Assembly (NCBI GenBank): GCA_018902385.1
Contig: JABSSW010000040.1
Span: forward strand, 186,001 to 250,000
Source: Physcia stellaris
Lineage: Eukaryota; Ascomycota; Lecanoromycetes; Caliciales; Physciaceae
Reading direction: 5' to 3'
DNA: 64,000 nt
The notes beneath the pieces were generated by a model. The model saw only the letters and a list, made by a program, of their open reading frames with translations. It did no database searches and was not told the DNA's origin. Below are positions 50,911 through 61,567 of the stretch, in pieces. Within the stretch, counting starts at the first letter, position 1, and each line of letters starts with the position of its first letter. A program made the translations under genes and the position numbers.

Positions 50911-53900
50911 CTGTGGAACCGGAGGGTCTGACGCACCCTTTGCCTATTATCATCCCTTGAACACCCAGCAACGTGGCTTTCGGCGCCTTGATTCATATAC
51001 CCTAGTTGGACGGCACGTGTCGGTGGCAAAGACGAAGTGCTGAATGGTAGCTAGTGTTCGAGTCAATTGATAAGATGAAGCATTGCCTTTCGATATGTCG
51101 TGAACGCTAGACCTAATCCTCTTTTTCGTGACGGGTCTGAGAACACAGAGTTCGATATGAACGATGCCGAGCAAACTGGGGCGATAGCACTTAGGACCAG
51201 AGACTGGCTGTTTCGTTTAAGATAGATCGGCTCCAGGTCTGCCCAAGCCTACGTGCTCCCTTATGCTGTCCTTGTACTGTCTTTGCGAATGAGGCTGAGG
51301 CGTAAAGGACGATTACTCCTCACAGAGCGCTATACGTCGCAAGACTCAATTGACTCCAATATTAGACTCTCAAAAGTGTATATTTGAGTCGAAAGACGTA
51401 AAGAGTTGTGAAAGGAGGAGATGGAGGACTAGAACTACGGGCGGCAGATAGTCAAGCCGAGTAGAAGAATAGCCGCCTAGTAGTATTGCATCATGCGTAA
51501 CGGGCGTAAATGCGTTCCATGAATGAGCTCTAAAGGTGCCGAAAAGATTCATGTATTTGAGGTCTCCTAGCACGAGAAGAAGCTAGACCGAAATTTGACA
51601 GAACAACAGCAATGAGATGAGAGGCGGAAAGCCACTGCTTGCACAGCTAGCCATAGACAACGCAGAGTATGCTTGAACCACATGCCCGGAACTTAGTACC
51701 CGAATCTAAGGCGTGTCGTTGACAAGCTTCAATACTATTTGCACAGCTCAATTTCCCACGTCGGGTGTTTCCGCGCGTGAAGTCATGACCCATGCTTCCA
51801 GGGGAATTGAAGTAGGGTACCGAAGTAGGTGGACAATGCCATAGGCCTATCACTGTGCTCACGCCGGAAGACGAACTCTTCCTCCTGTCAACCACTTGAA
51901 TGTGGGGCCAAGTCAGGGCTGAATACTGAGTGGTGAGAAAGACGAATGCCGTGTCCGCGTGATACCCCTCACAAGTCGCAACTCGTAGATTTGGGAAAAC
52001 CGCGGCCGTTGACATGGACTAGGAAAACCCACGAAAGGATAGACCTGCATGAACCTGAATTGACCCCAGCGATGCTGCACATGGTGATTGGGCTTGTTGT
52101 TTTGAGCCTAGATTTTGTTACTAGCCAGTGTTTGGCCTTTGGTCCCCTCCATCATTCATGGCCAGTTGTCAATGCAATTTTAGGCGGCTTTGGGTCTGCA
52201 TGAATCGATTTTTTCCACGGCCACATATCGAGACAACCCGTGCAAGACGGCTATCGATTACACCAGTACCGTTGACATGTCGCGTTGAATCACTATAAAA
52301 TCATTGTCCGCCACGGTTTTGTTCTGACCCACGAGGCTGTGTGATCGAACAGTCAAATCAACCCTTACTGAGTAGCCTAAGGCTTAAAGGAGATGGAGGA
52401 AGGGCTTGAAACGAGCAAGACAGGGTAGCGACCTCACCAAACGTTGTGCAGGTTGCTTAGCGGTGGACAGATTGTTGTAGTCAAGGAGGCTAGGGGAGAC
52501 CCGGAGATCAGCTGCTAACCTCAAATCGCCCCATGGATGGCGCCGTGCCGTTAGCACCCATGATCTACCTTAATGCAATGACCCTGGATCTTTTCGCCTC
52601 AGAAGTCGACCCCTGCTAGGCTAGTAGCATGTCAGATTGTGCACGGTGCAGGACCATCATGCAGGTCGCAGCGAGCCGGAAAATGCTAGACAGATGATAA
52701 CCTGCGATCTGCTTTCATTGATTGGCTGCTTTGTTATACTAGCCACAACGAGAGATGAGTCTCCGGGCGCCACTTGCTTAGACCCTGCCAGTTTGAGCAT
52801 AAGATACGCAGCGGGCTTGGCCAAGGTTCAATTATTAGACGCCGAACCCCACGTTTCAAGTTTCCACGCTTTGCTGAACCATGGTCCTCACTTACAGTAG
52901 TGTTCAGATTCTCGTGACGAGAAGAGAATGAGATCGGATTCTCGTGACGAGAAGAGAGTGGCTTCCGCTTGGCCACGAAAACACCTGACAGAAGAAGTAA
53001 ACGTTCAACGCTACTTCACGACTCGCATACGCTTGGGTTTGCATAAGAGATCGGAATCCTCGAGGGTGTCCCGGAAATTGTGTGGCTATGGTGGAGGCTT
53101 ATCATGATCCAGTTGAAGTGAGTTCGGCATGTACATTGAAGAGCTGAGAAGGGTTCCCAGGTCGAGTAGAATTCTCGGTGAAAGAAAAGGCTGCAAGACG
53201 GTCTAAGAATGTGAGGCACTCGACGCTAGTCGTTTCTTCCTCAGTGATCCTCACTGTTACTAGCTGGCTCTAGACTCTTGCCTTCCGGGGCCAAGAAGTC
53301 TTTCGGCCTAAAAGGTGGATGACTGCAATTTGCCAGCCTAGAAGGAGTGACAAGATTGGAAAAGGTTGGCCGTTGGCGTCCGCACTGGCAACGAGCGTTA
53401 TGTTTGTGTGCGGCGCGGAGAATGCACGCGAGTCCATCAACGTTTCAGGGGAGATGAGAGGGATGGCAACGTCACTTTTTGGCCTAGCGAGATTTTCGCA
53501 GAAAAGCATGATGCAGTCTGCAGGTACTTTCGAAGGAGAAACTCGGTCCGGCACTCGGAGGTGCGCTTCTAGAGTGACAGCAGCTGTCACTTGCGAGGTG
53601 CATCATCTGGTCGTTCGGTCAATGTCGGTCAATGGCAAGCACGGAAAACATTGCACGGCAGAGTCACACACCTCCACCACCACGACATCTCTGGACCGTG
53701 AGGTAAGATCAAACGGGTCCTCCAGCGACACAGCAAGCGAGAAGACCAGCGCTTTCTCGCGACGTCTTCCTCCCTGAGCTCTGAGCTGGCTGACGTTGGA
53801 ATAAACGTCTAGGGCTGGGGAGCTAGTCCTGCTTTAGAGCGCCAAGGCCAGATATGATTGAGATGGCAAGCGAGGTGAGTGCAGGTCAGTGTCAGCCTTC

Positions 53901-54072
53901 AGGGCAGGAGAGATCTCCAGTGCATACGATACTACCTACGATAGCCTGGAAGGCCGCATGTCACCAGTGCATACCCGACCCACCACTTTGCCAAGTTATT
54001 ATAATGTGGGCTGCAAGAGTAACCCTTTTGCTTTTTGCCTTCCAGATGGATCTCGAAACGGCAACAAACAAG
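50911..54072. other. 3.1-kb gene-poor region
   Basis: Lies between the homeobox start and the HPR1 stop. Short ORFs in all frames, none protein-like; the longest (53319-53777, +) is Ser/Thr-rich without family resemblance. Contains the paired palindrome 52919-52963 and a doubtful reversed family-1 fragment near 51660-51780 (ACCCGACGTGGGAAATT). Probably promoter and 5' leader of the homeobox gene plus unknown sequence. Confidence 0.5.
52919..52963. promoter_or_regulatory. Two identical 15-nt palindromes at 30-bp spacing
   Basis: TTCTCGTGACGAGAA (7-bp arms around a central G) occurs at 52919-52933 and again at 52949-52963. The flanks are also repeated (AGAGAATG / AGAGAGTG), so it is a tandem duplication of a 30-bp unit. 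It looks like a site for a dimeric regulator; no factor is proposed. Confidence 0.6.
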
Positions 54073-56292
54073 TTATTGGGGTATCTCTAGAAGACCGTCG
54101 GCTGCATGCGCTACATCAGACGCCGCCCGATCCTCCTCTGACGTGTCTATCCCACCGCCTTCCGCACTCCCTTGATGCTCGTCACTTCTGGGCTGGAATA
54201 GCACGTCGAGGTTGTTCCCATCGTCGATCTTGTGGAAGAGCTTGAACTTGCTTTTCGATGCTATCCGAAGGGTTCTCCACACTTTACTGGCCCTTGCATC
54301 TCTCAAGCGTTGCTTCTCTTCGTTGTCCCTTGCTATGTCGATTTCAAAATCATCATCCACGAGCGGCCCCTTGAAAGAGTCCACCGTTGGAATCGAGTAC
54401 CTGATCGCTGTCAGTTCTATTCAAATATCATTTCGGGAAAGACCGACCGCTCGGGATCAGTAAGTTTATTCAATCCGTCTCCGTTTCCAACTTCCGATAG
54501 GAAACTGAGGTTCAATGATCCTAGCGGAGTTGCCTTAAGTCTCTTCGTTGCGCAGGCTTTCTGCGCTCCTTTGCGAGCTACTATGAAGTCTTCCGCTGAC
54601 ACCGATGGACGTTGGATCTCCGGACACGATTCGGCCTTCCATTGTGTCCAATTCTTATCCCGTGATAGAACAGTGTCAACCATCCGGTAGTAAAATTTGC
54701 CTTCAGGCCCTTGTTGCAGGTATGTAGCGATATCGGACCTCATCTGCGATGCCCATTGTGTCTGCCAGAGATGGTGTTAACGACGTGGACAAAACGTTCC
54801 GACCAAGTGTACATACATCTTCATCGGCAAGGGTATAGGAATACAGGACAGACTTGTTGAGTTTTCCCGCAAGCTTCTTCTTCGCTCTGGGTGTAAGGGA
54901 AAGAAGGAAATCTATTAAGATTAAAGCTTGCACCAGAATATGGCGGCGAAAGGCTAGATCGCTGATCTAAAAACATCAGCACCTAGCAATCCCGGGCTTG
55001 TATGCGACCTACCTCAAGATCAAATAAATCTTGGCTTGTGAGGTATTTCGGGTTAAAACTATCGGAAAGATCATCCTCATAGTTGGATGCACGTTTGCGC
55101 TTCATGCTGCGCCTGGATTCGTCGGCAGAATTGGGTGGATTCCTAGCCTGAAGGCCTTGATTTACAGTTTGGAATTTTTGCATTGTCAAGCCCATGCTCT
55201 GTTTGAACTGTTTAAAGTTCTCATCTTCGAAGAGTCTAGTAGGCATGGCAAAATTCTTCTGCAGAGACCAGAACATAGAATAAAACCTGTTACTGTCTTC
55301 TTCGGCGTTTTCAGCCTTTACTGGCTGGTCTTCTGCCTTGATTGACGTGGCGGATGCCTTGCTCTTGCTTCCGTTCGAGATTTCCTTGCCGAGTTCTTCA
55401 TTCGCGTCTGCAGCTCGCTCCAGCCCGTCTTGCTTAGGTCCTACGCCTTCTATGTTGTCATCTACAGCCATCAGCGCTGGTTGATGCTGTTCGGTTTCCG
55501 CAATTGGCTGGTCAAAAATAGTGACATTTTCCGTATGGTATTCTCCACGCAGATTGACCGAGCTCTTATCACCTAACGGAAAACTCTGGAACATGTAGAT
55601 AAAGACTCTACCGCAGAAGACCGTGTCCTCAGCACGGGAAAGCCTCCGGAGAAGTTCATTGCACGCTCGTAGAATGATTAGATCCTTCTTGCTGAGGCGA
55701 TGCTGATTCGGCCACGTAAGTTAGTTTATGGGTAGCCTGATGCTTCGTTGTGACCCACCGCACACATGCGCTCTCGGCGAGATTCGAGGTAATCGAAGAC
55801 CACTCTGCAACCATCAATAGTCTGTGTATCCAAAAGCTCCTCCACCAGCCAGAACGCGAGTCCGGCTTCGCATTGATCTAGCCCGGAATCAGAACCCAGT
55901 TGACTTGATGATGATTATGTTTGGCCTACCGGCGTCGGAGATGAGAGTGACTATGTCGAGAAGATTCCAAACTTGGCCGAAGGCAGGGTCACCTATTGGT
56001 ATACTTGCCTGTCGCAGTTAGTGACGTCTAAAGCATTTTGAGGGGTTGTTTGTACAATCAAGTCGTACAGAATGTTGCGCGACGCCGTCTCGATGGCTGC
56101 GTACTGAGCTTGAGGTGTTGGGACAAATTTACTGCCGGGACTTCCTCCGACATGGTCGATAAGGGTTCCAAAATGTTGTTTATCTAGAGGCTGCGACTTG
56201 TTGCCCTTAGATCGTGCCTCGTTGGCTAATGACAGCAACTCTCTCAGAATTTCTGTGAATTTATCAACGGAGGAGATCACCGCGGGAGCCAT
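54073..56292 (-). CDS. HPR1: THO complex subunit Hpr1/THOC1
   Basis: THO/TREX subunit coupling transcription to mRNP assembly and export. Exons 56292-56056, 56008-55930, 55877-55759, 55702-55013, 54966-54817, 54761-54448, 54400-54073; 638 aa; all phases agree. Family marks: DPAFGQVWNLLDIVTLISDA, GLAFWLVEELLDTQTIDGCR, KKDLIILRACNELLRRLSRA, EDTVFCGRVFIYMFQSFPLG, YLQQGPEGKFYYRMVDTVLS, RDKNWTQWKAESCPEI and VWRTLRIASKSKFKLFHKID. The central part is acidic and Lys-rich. The last intron uses a weak donor GTCGGT but the phase, branch (AACTGAC) and resulting RYSIPTVDSF sequence support it. Divergent from aquarius with 280 bp between start codons. Confidence 0.92.
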
Positions 56293-56572
56293 AATTCGTG
56301 ACTCCTGATCTGGAAAGCATGCCACTCTATCACATGAGGTTGTGCGTGGAACTTGGCTAACAGGAATACTAGCATTCGATGTCAAGGATGTCAGCTGAAC
56401 AGCAACTCAGTACGTTCTTTGTGACTTATTCGTGCATGCGTCGCGGAAGTTGAAATGGATGCGGATAAACGTTTTGCCGAGCCTCATAGAATTTCTGAGA
56501 GCTTGACGCGTGAAACCTGGATGAGCTGTAATTGATTGGTATCCAGTCCCATCAAATTCCCTCACCACTTCA
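56293..56572. promoter_or_regulatory. Shared divergent promoter of HPR1 and aquarius/Cwf11
   Basis: 280 bp between the two start codons. Both genes serve nuclear mRNA production, so a bidirectional promoter is plausible. No specific motif recognised. Confidence 0.5.
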
Positions 56573-59500
56573 ATGGATACCAAAGATATTTCCGGAACTG
56601 CAGACATAGAGGCAGAGGACCGTTGGGCGCCCCTGGCGAAGAAGCATTGGGCTAAACCGGTCAAGACCAGAAAAGTCAAGAATGAAGTGATCAAGACGGA
56701 ACTCTGGGATGTGCTAGACCAGGGTAACTTTGAGTATCGTTCTCTACTCATCTTAGAGTCATTGCAGCTTCTGGAAAAGTAAGCCGACCCTACTCCTCCG
56801 GAATTCCTGCTAATGATTTACAAAGCTACTTGTGGCCAGGTTACGATGATAATTCCACAAATCACCATGTCCTCCTCATTGCCATCATCTCTACCGTCAA
56901 AAACAGGGAGAAACTCCCCGTATGGGGTATGTCATTTTCTTCAGCAGGGGTTACGGTATTAATCGAGTGTAGATGCATTCTCGAACAACCCAGACCGCTT
57001 CTCTTCCATGTTTCGCCGTACCCTCTCAATGTGTCTGGACATATCACTCTCTACAGCCGTCCGAACACATCTCTTGTCATTCCTTATTGGTGCATTTCAA
57101 TCGCTCGACAATGGTCTTGTTCGAAAAGAATGTGCTCCTCTCGTGTCTATATCAATATGGCAAAACCTAGCTTCTGAATCGATCCGCGAAGGACATCTCG
57201 AGAGATATACACAGTTAAAAAAGGCATGGCGAGCCTCGTCTAAGCGCTATGAGTCTGCAGAAGCAGAAGTTCAAGCAAGGCTTCGCTTTGAACGTGCTTG
57301 GCTCTTCTCAATGGTCCTAGATTTTATTGGTCGCTTGCAGGTGAAGGGCTCAGGTTCGTGGAGATTCATTGCGTTAGAAAGACGGCTACTGACCCACTTG
57401 CAGAAAACTTGGTGTATTGTGAAAGGTTTCTGGAATTCCTGACAGACTTGGAAAGCCAACTGCCTACTCGGCGATATGTCAATACCCTTCTGAAAGATTT
57501 AAATCTTTTAGCTGTTATAAGGCTATCTCCTATGTTCAATCACCAAGACAATGGGCTCTTTCGTGATCTCTTCGTTCTGTTCCGTCACTTCGTGAACTTT
57601 TCGATTGACGATAGTACCGGCATCCAGTTCTCCCGTTCTCAATCTTACGAACGCCACTCAGAGGATTTGGCCCGATTACAAAGAACAGCGCTAAAGCACT
57701 TCAAGTCCAAACTCACCCTTTTGGCCCTCGCAAATTATGGGTCCATTGACCAAAGAAGCGAGTTGGAGGGCCACCTTTCTCCACTCACAGAGACTGAACT
57801 CTCCGAGTTGTGTGCCCTACTTGGGTTTCGAACAAGCTACCCGTCAACTGCAGAAGTCTTTGTAGATCATGATCTTCTCATGGAAGTCCTGGTATCGGCA
57901 CATGAAAGACGGAAGACGTTTCAGGAGACCGTACGAGATCTCAGTACGCTCCCAACCGAAGCTACACTATATGAGCCAACCTTGCTTCGTAACGAGACGT
58001 ACAATGGATCTCGATCGCTCGCGATTCCGAAAATCAATCTCCAATATCTTAGTGTTGGGGATTTTCTCTGGCGGGCATTCATTCTAAACCGTTGCGAATC
58101 ATTTTTCGAGGTTAAGAGAGATGTTGAAGAAGTCATCAAACGCTTGCAGCCCAGAACAGGAGACTCAGGCTCACATACTCAATTCAGCGGGTTTTCAAAA
58201 ATGGCCATTCCAATAACCAAGCCTGCGTAAGTCTGGTTAAAGCGTGGACTATTTCAGTCAATCTCTACTGACCCTTAAATAGTATCATTGAGGTCGCCGC
58301 TCCTAAAGTTGGGATGGATCAACCCGCTTTCGTGCGAGCAGAAATCATACTAGATACACACCGACTGGCAGAAAGCGTGCGAAGAGAGTGGGAATCACTA
58401 CGACCAGAGGATACTGTCTACCTATTGGCTGTACAGCCACTAGAAGATCGCAACTCGCTGACGAATGGGCATTCTCGCGGGATCGGCCCTCAGAATTCCG
58501 GACTCCAACATCTTCGGACAGCAGAGATTGTACAGCTGTTGGATGACAGTGGCCGTTCAATCAGGGAAATGCCGCGCGATCAAGCCAACGGTTACACGCC
58601 TAGGCAACGTTTGAGACGTATGCTTGTTAATATAGACGCTGCCCAGTTCAAGCTGGATACCGAACGTAAAGCACAAGGCCAGAAGGACATTTATGAATCC
58701 ATCAATCTCATTGTACGGCGAAGAGGACGGGAAAACAATTACAGTAGAATTCTCAAAACAATACAAGACCTGGCAACATCGGACGTTCCCATACCATCTT
58801 GGCTACAGGACGTCTTCCTGGGTTATGGAGACCCTGCTGGGGCCACCTATACACAACTCCCAAATCGGCTCAAGCGAGTTGACTTCCGCGACACATTCCT
58901 TGATTGGCAACATCTGGTCGATTCTCTGCCTGGAAAAGTAAGTCCTCCAACAGGTTTGCCGGTAATCAAAAATTTTCTAACCATCGTACTAGACGATAGA
59001 GGCGGCCACGGAGGGAAATATTGCGGAAGGTCTACCACCTCCTTACATTCTCGAAACGAATGTAGCCCCAGTAGCGCAAGAAACGAGGCCGTCCAAAAAG
59101 CGCCGGCGCGGTGATGTTGAGCCCAGTCAACAGCTATCCACTACTGTGAAGGTGTCTACGTATCAACCACCAAATACCGGTCCCTACCCTGGTGACGCGC
59201 CGAAGCTTAACAAGATTCGGTTCACTCCGGTCCAAACCGAGGCCATCATTTCTGGAACGCAGCTGGGTTTAACAGTCATTGTTGGTCCTCCTGGTACGGG
59301 GAAGACAGATGTTGCAACTCAAATAATCAACAATATCTATCATGATTTCCCCAGCAACGAACCGTACTCATAGCGCACAGCAACCAAGCATTGAATCAGC
59401 TGTTCCAAAAAATAATCAGCCTTGATATAGATGAACGACACCTTCTGCGGCTCGGCCACGGCGAGGAAGATTTAGAGTCTGATGCAAATTTTGGCAAGTA

Positions 59501-61122
59501 TGGCAGGGTGGAGTCCTTCCTGGACAATCGAGCCCGATACCTTGCAGAAGTGGATCGACTAGCTGTTGGTCTCAATGCACCTGGTGCACATAGCAGCTCA
59601 TGTGAAACCGCTGGTTACTTCAATTCGGTTTACGTTCGTCCAGCATGGGTAAAATACTGGGATGCGGTTTCTGAATCATCAAACTCTTCAGATTACATAT
59701 CAGCCTTCCCATTTTATGACTACTTCGCTGATGCTCCGCAACCGTTATTCCCGTCCACTAGCCCTTTGGAAAAAATCATCGAGATTGCCAAGGGCTGCGA
59801 GCGACATATTGACAGGATATTCACCGAGCTTGAGGACATTAGGCCTTTTGAGATTCTCCGCACCCAAAAAGACAAAACCAATTATTTGATGATCAAAGAG
59901 GCTCGGATCATCGCCATGACTTCTACACACGCTGCGATGCGAAGGCGGGAGATGGCTGATCTAGGGTTTCATTATGAAAACGTTATCATGGAAGAAGCTG
60001 CTCAAATTACGGAGATAGAGAACTTTGTTCCCCTGGCATTACAAAACCCCAAGGAAGGCGAACTGCCGCTCCAGCGGATTATCCTTCTTGGTGATCACTT
60101 ACAGAACTCCCCCATAGTACAGAACCTGGCATTCGGACCATTCGCAAATCTTGAGCAGAGTTTATTTCTACGCTTAGTGCGATTAGGAGTTCCTACGATT
60201 GAGCTTGACCGTCAAGGGCGCGCTAGACCCAGCATCGCAGAGTTGTATAGCTGGCGCTACAAAAAGCTGGACAATCTGCCCAATGTCTTAACGGAACCTG
60301 AATACATGCATGCCAATCCTGGCTTCAGACATGAATATCAGTTCATTGAAGTCCCCAATTACAAGGGTGTTGGCGAATCTCAACCGAGCCCACATTTCCT
60401 CCAGAACCTCGGTGAGGCAGAATACGCTGTTGCTATCTACCAATATATGCGACTCCTTGGTTACCCAGCTTCGAAGATCTCGATATTGGCTACGTATGCT
60501 GGCCAAAGAGCACTGATTAGGGACGTTTTGGGCCATAGGTGCGCGAGGAATCGCCTTTTTGGCCTTCCTAGAATAGTCACAACGGTTGATAAATATCAGG
60601 GCGAGCAGAATGACTGTGAGTAGATCAATCATAAGTAATAAGTCCCGGCTAAACAGTTTTGTAGATGTCATTCTCTCCCTAACGCGCACCAACCGTGTTG
60701 GCTATCTCCGCGATATCCGCCGTCTCACGGTCGCCCTGTCCCGTGCTCGGCTTGGCCTTTACGTTCTCGGACGCCGTGAGGTCTTCGAAAGCTGTCACGA
60801 GCTCAAGGAAGCGTTCATCCGCCTCCTGTCAGATCGATCGGACAAGCTCTCACTTGTGACTAACGAACTGTATGGTTCCTGTACCCGATTGGTAGGGGAC
60901 GAAGTAAAACATACCGAGATGACAGGTGTCGAGCATCTGGGTCAGTATGTGTACGAAATGACGAAGGCGAAGATAGAGGCCTCGAAAGCCGGGGGCCAGC
61001 CATTGGCGATCGAAGCCTCCGAAGATGTTTATATGGAAGGCGACGAGGAAGACGAGGGTGGAAGCTATGGAAATGGAGACATGGCTGAAGCTGAGCCTGA
61101 TAAGTCTGAAGCAATCAGTTGA
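56573..61122 (+). CDS. cwf11: Aquarius/Cwf11 spliceosomal SF1 RNA helicase
   Basis: Intron-binding helicase of the spliceosome. Exons 56573-56778, 56826-56926, 56973-57353, 57404-58226, 58283-58937, 58993-60615, 60665-61122; about 1415 aa. Order: N-terminal ARM-like scaffold (LENYLWPGYDD, NHHVLLIAIIS, LPTRRYVNTLLKDLNLLAVI), beta-barrel and stalk (FEVKRDVEEVIKRL, LAESVRREWESL), a basic linker KKRRRGD, then the SF1 core: FTPVQTEAIISGTQ, Walker A VGPPGTGKTD, HSNQALNQLF, motif II-like VIMEEAAQ, LLGDHLQNSP, LDRQGRARPSI, DKYQGEQND and TVALSRARLGLYVLGRR. The acidic C-tail is normal. The frame slips by one base near 59353-59362, between FPSN and RTVLIAHSNQ; one missing base, probably C, explains it. 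Intron 3 uses a weak donor GTTCGT, supported by phase and CTACTGACC branch. Confidence 0.93.
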
Positions 61123-61567
61123 TAGAAAGTAAAACTGTCCTATGCCAGTCTGAAGAGGAAATATGATACCCAAATTCACATCGAAATATAAACATTCATC
61201 AGCCACCCAATAGCCTGACACGGCATACTGTTCCAGGGAAGATTTAGATATGATGAACCACGAATTGCCAAACCATGGAGCCACGTTGAGATCTCCCATC
61301 ACGTCTTGTTGCAAGTGCTTGACCACATGAAAGCCAGCGTGCTTTCCTATCTACCTTGGATCCATATCTCTGACCATTATCGCAATTATGTAAACAAAAA
61401 GGTATTCTCCAGCTTTCACTTCACTGCCTTTTCTATCAAAGCACCTAAGTGTGTTGTCCGGCTAAATAGAGTGCGTTTGTGAAGTTCAACATGAAAGTGA
61501 CTTACCCACCGGATCTAACAATATCATCCCACTACCTCCATCAACTCTCTACTATCTGTCGATCATC
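61123..61567. other. Intergenic, no gene seen
   Basis: 3' flank of aquarius and promoter of the next gene. Confidence 0.5.

Noticed and set aside
53319-53777. 152-codon plus-strand ORF in the gene-poor region
   Set aside because: Composition is Ser/Thr/Arg-rich with no motif, and overlapping ORFs exist on the other strand; no support.
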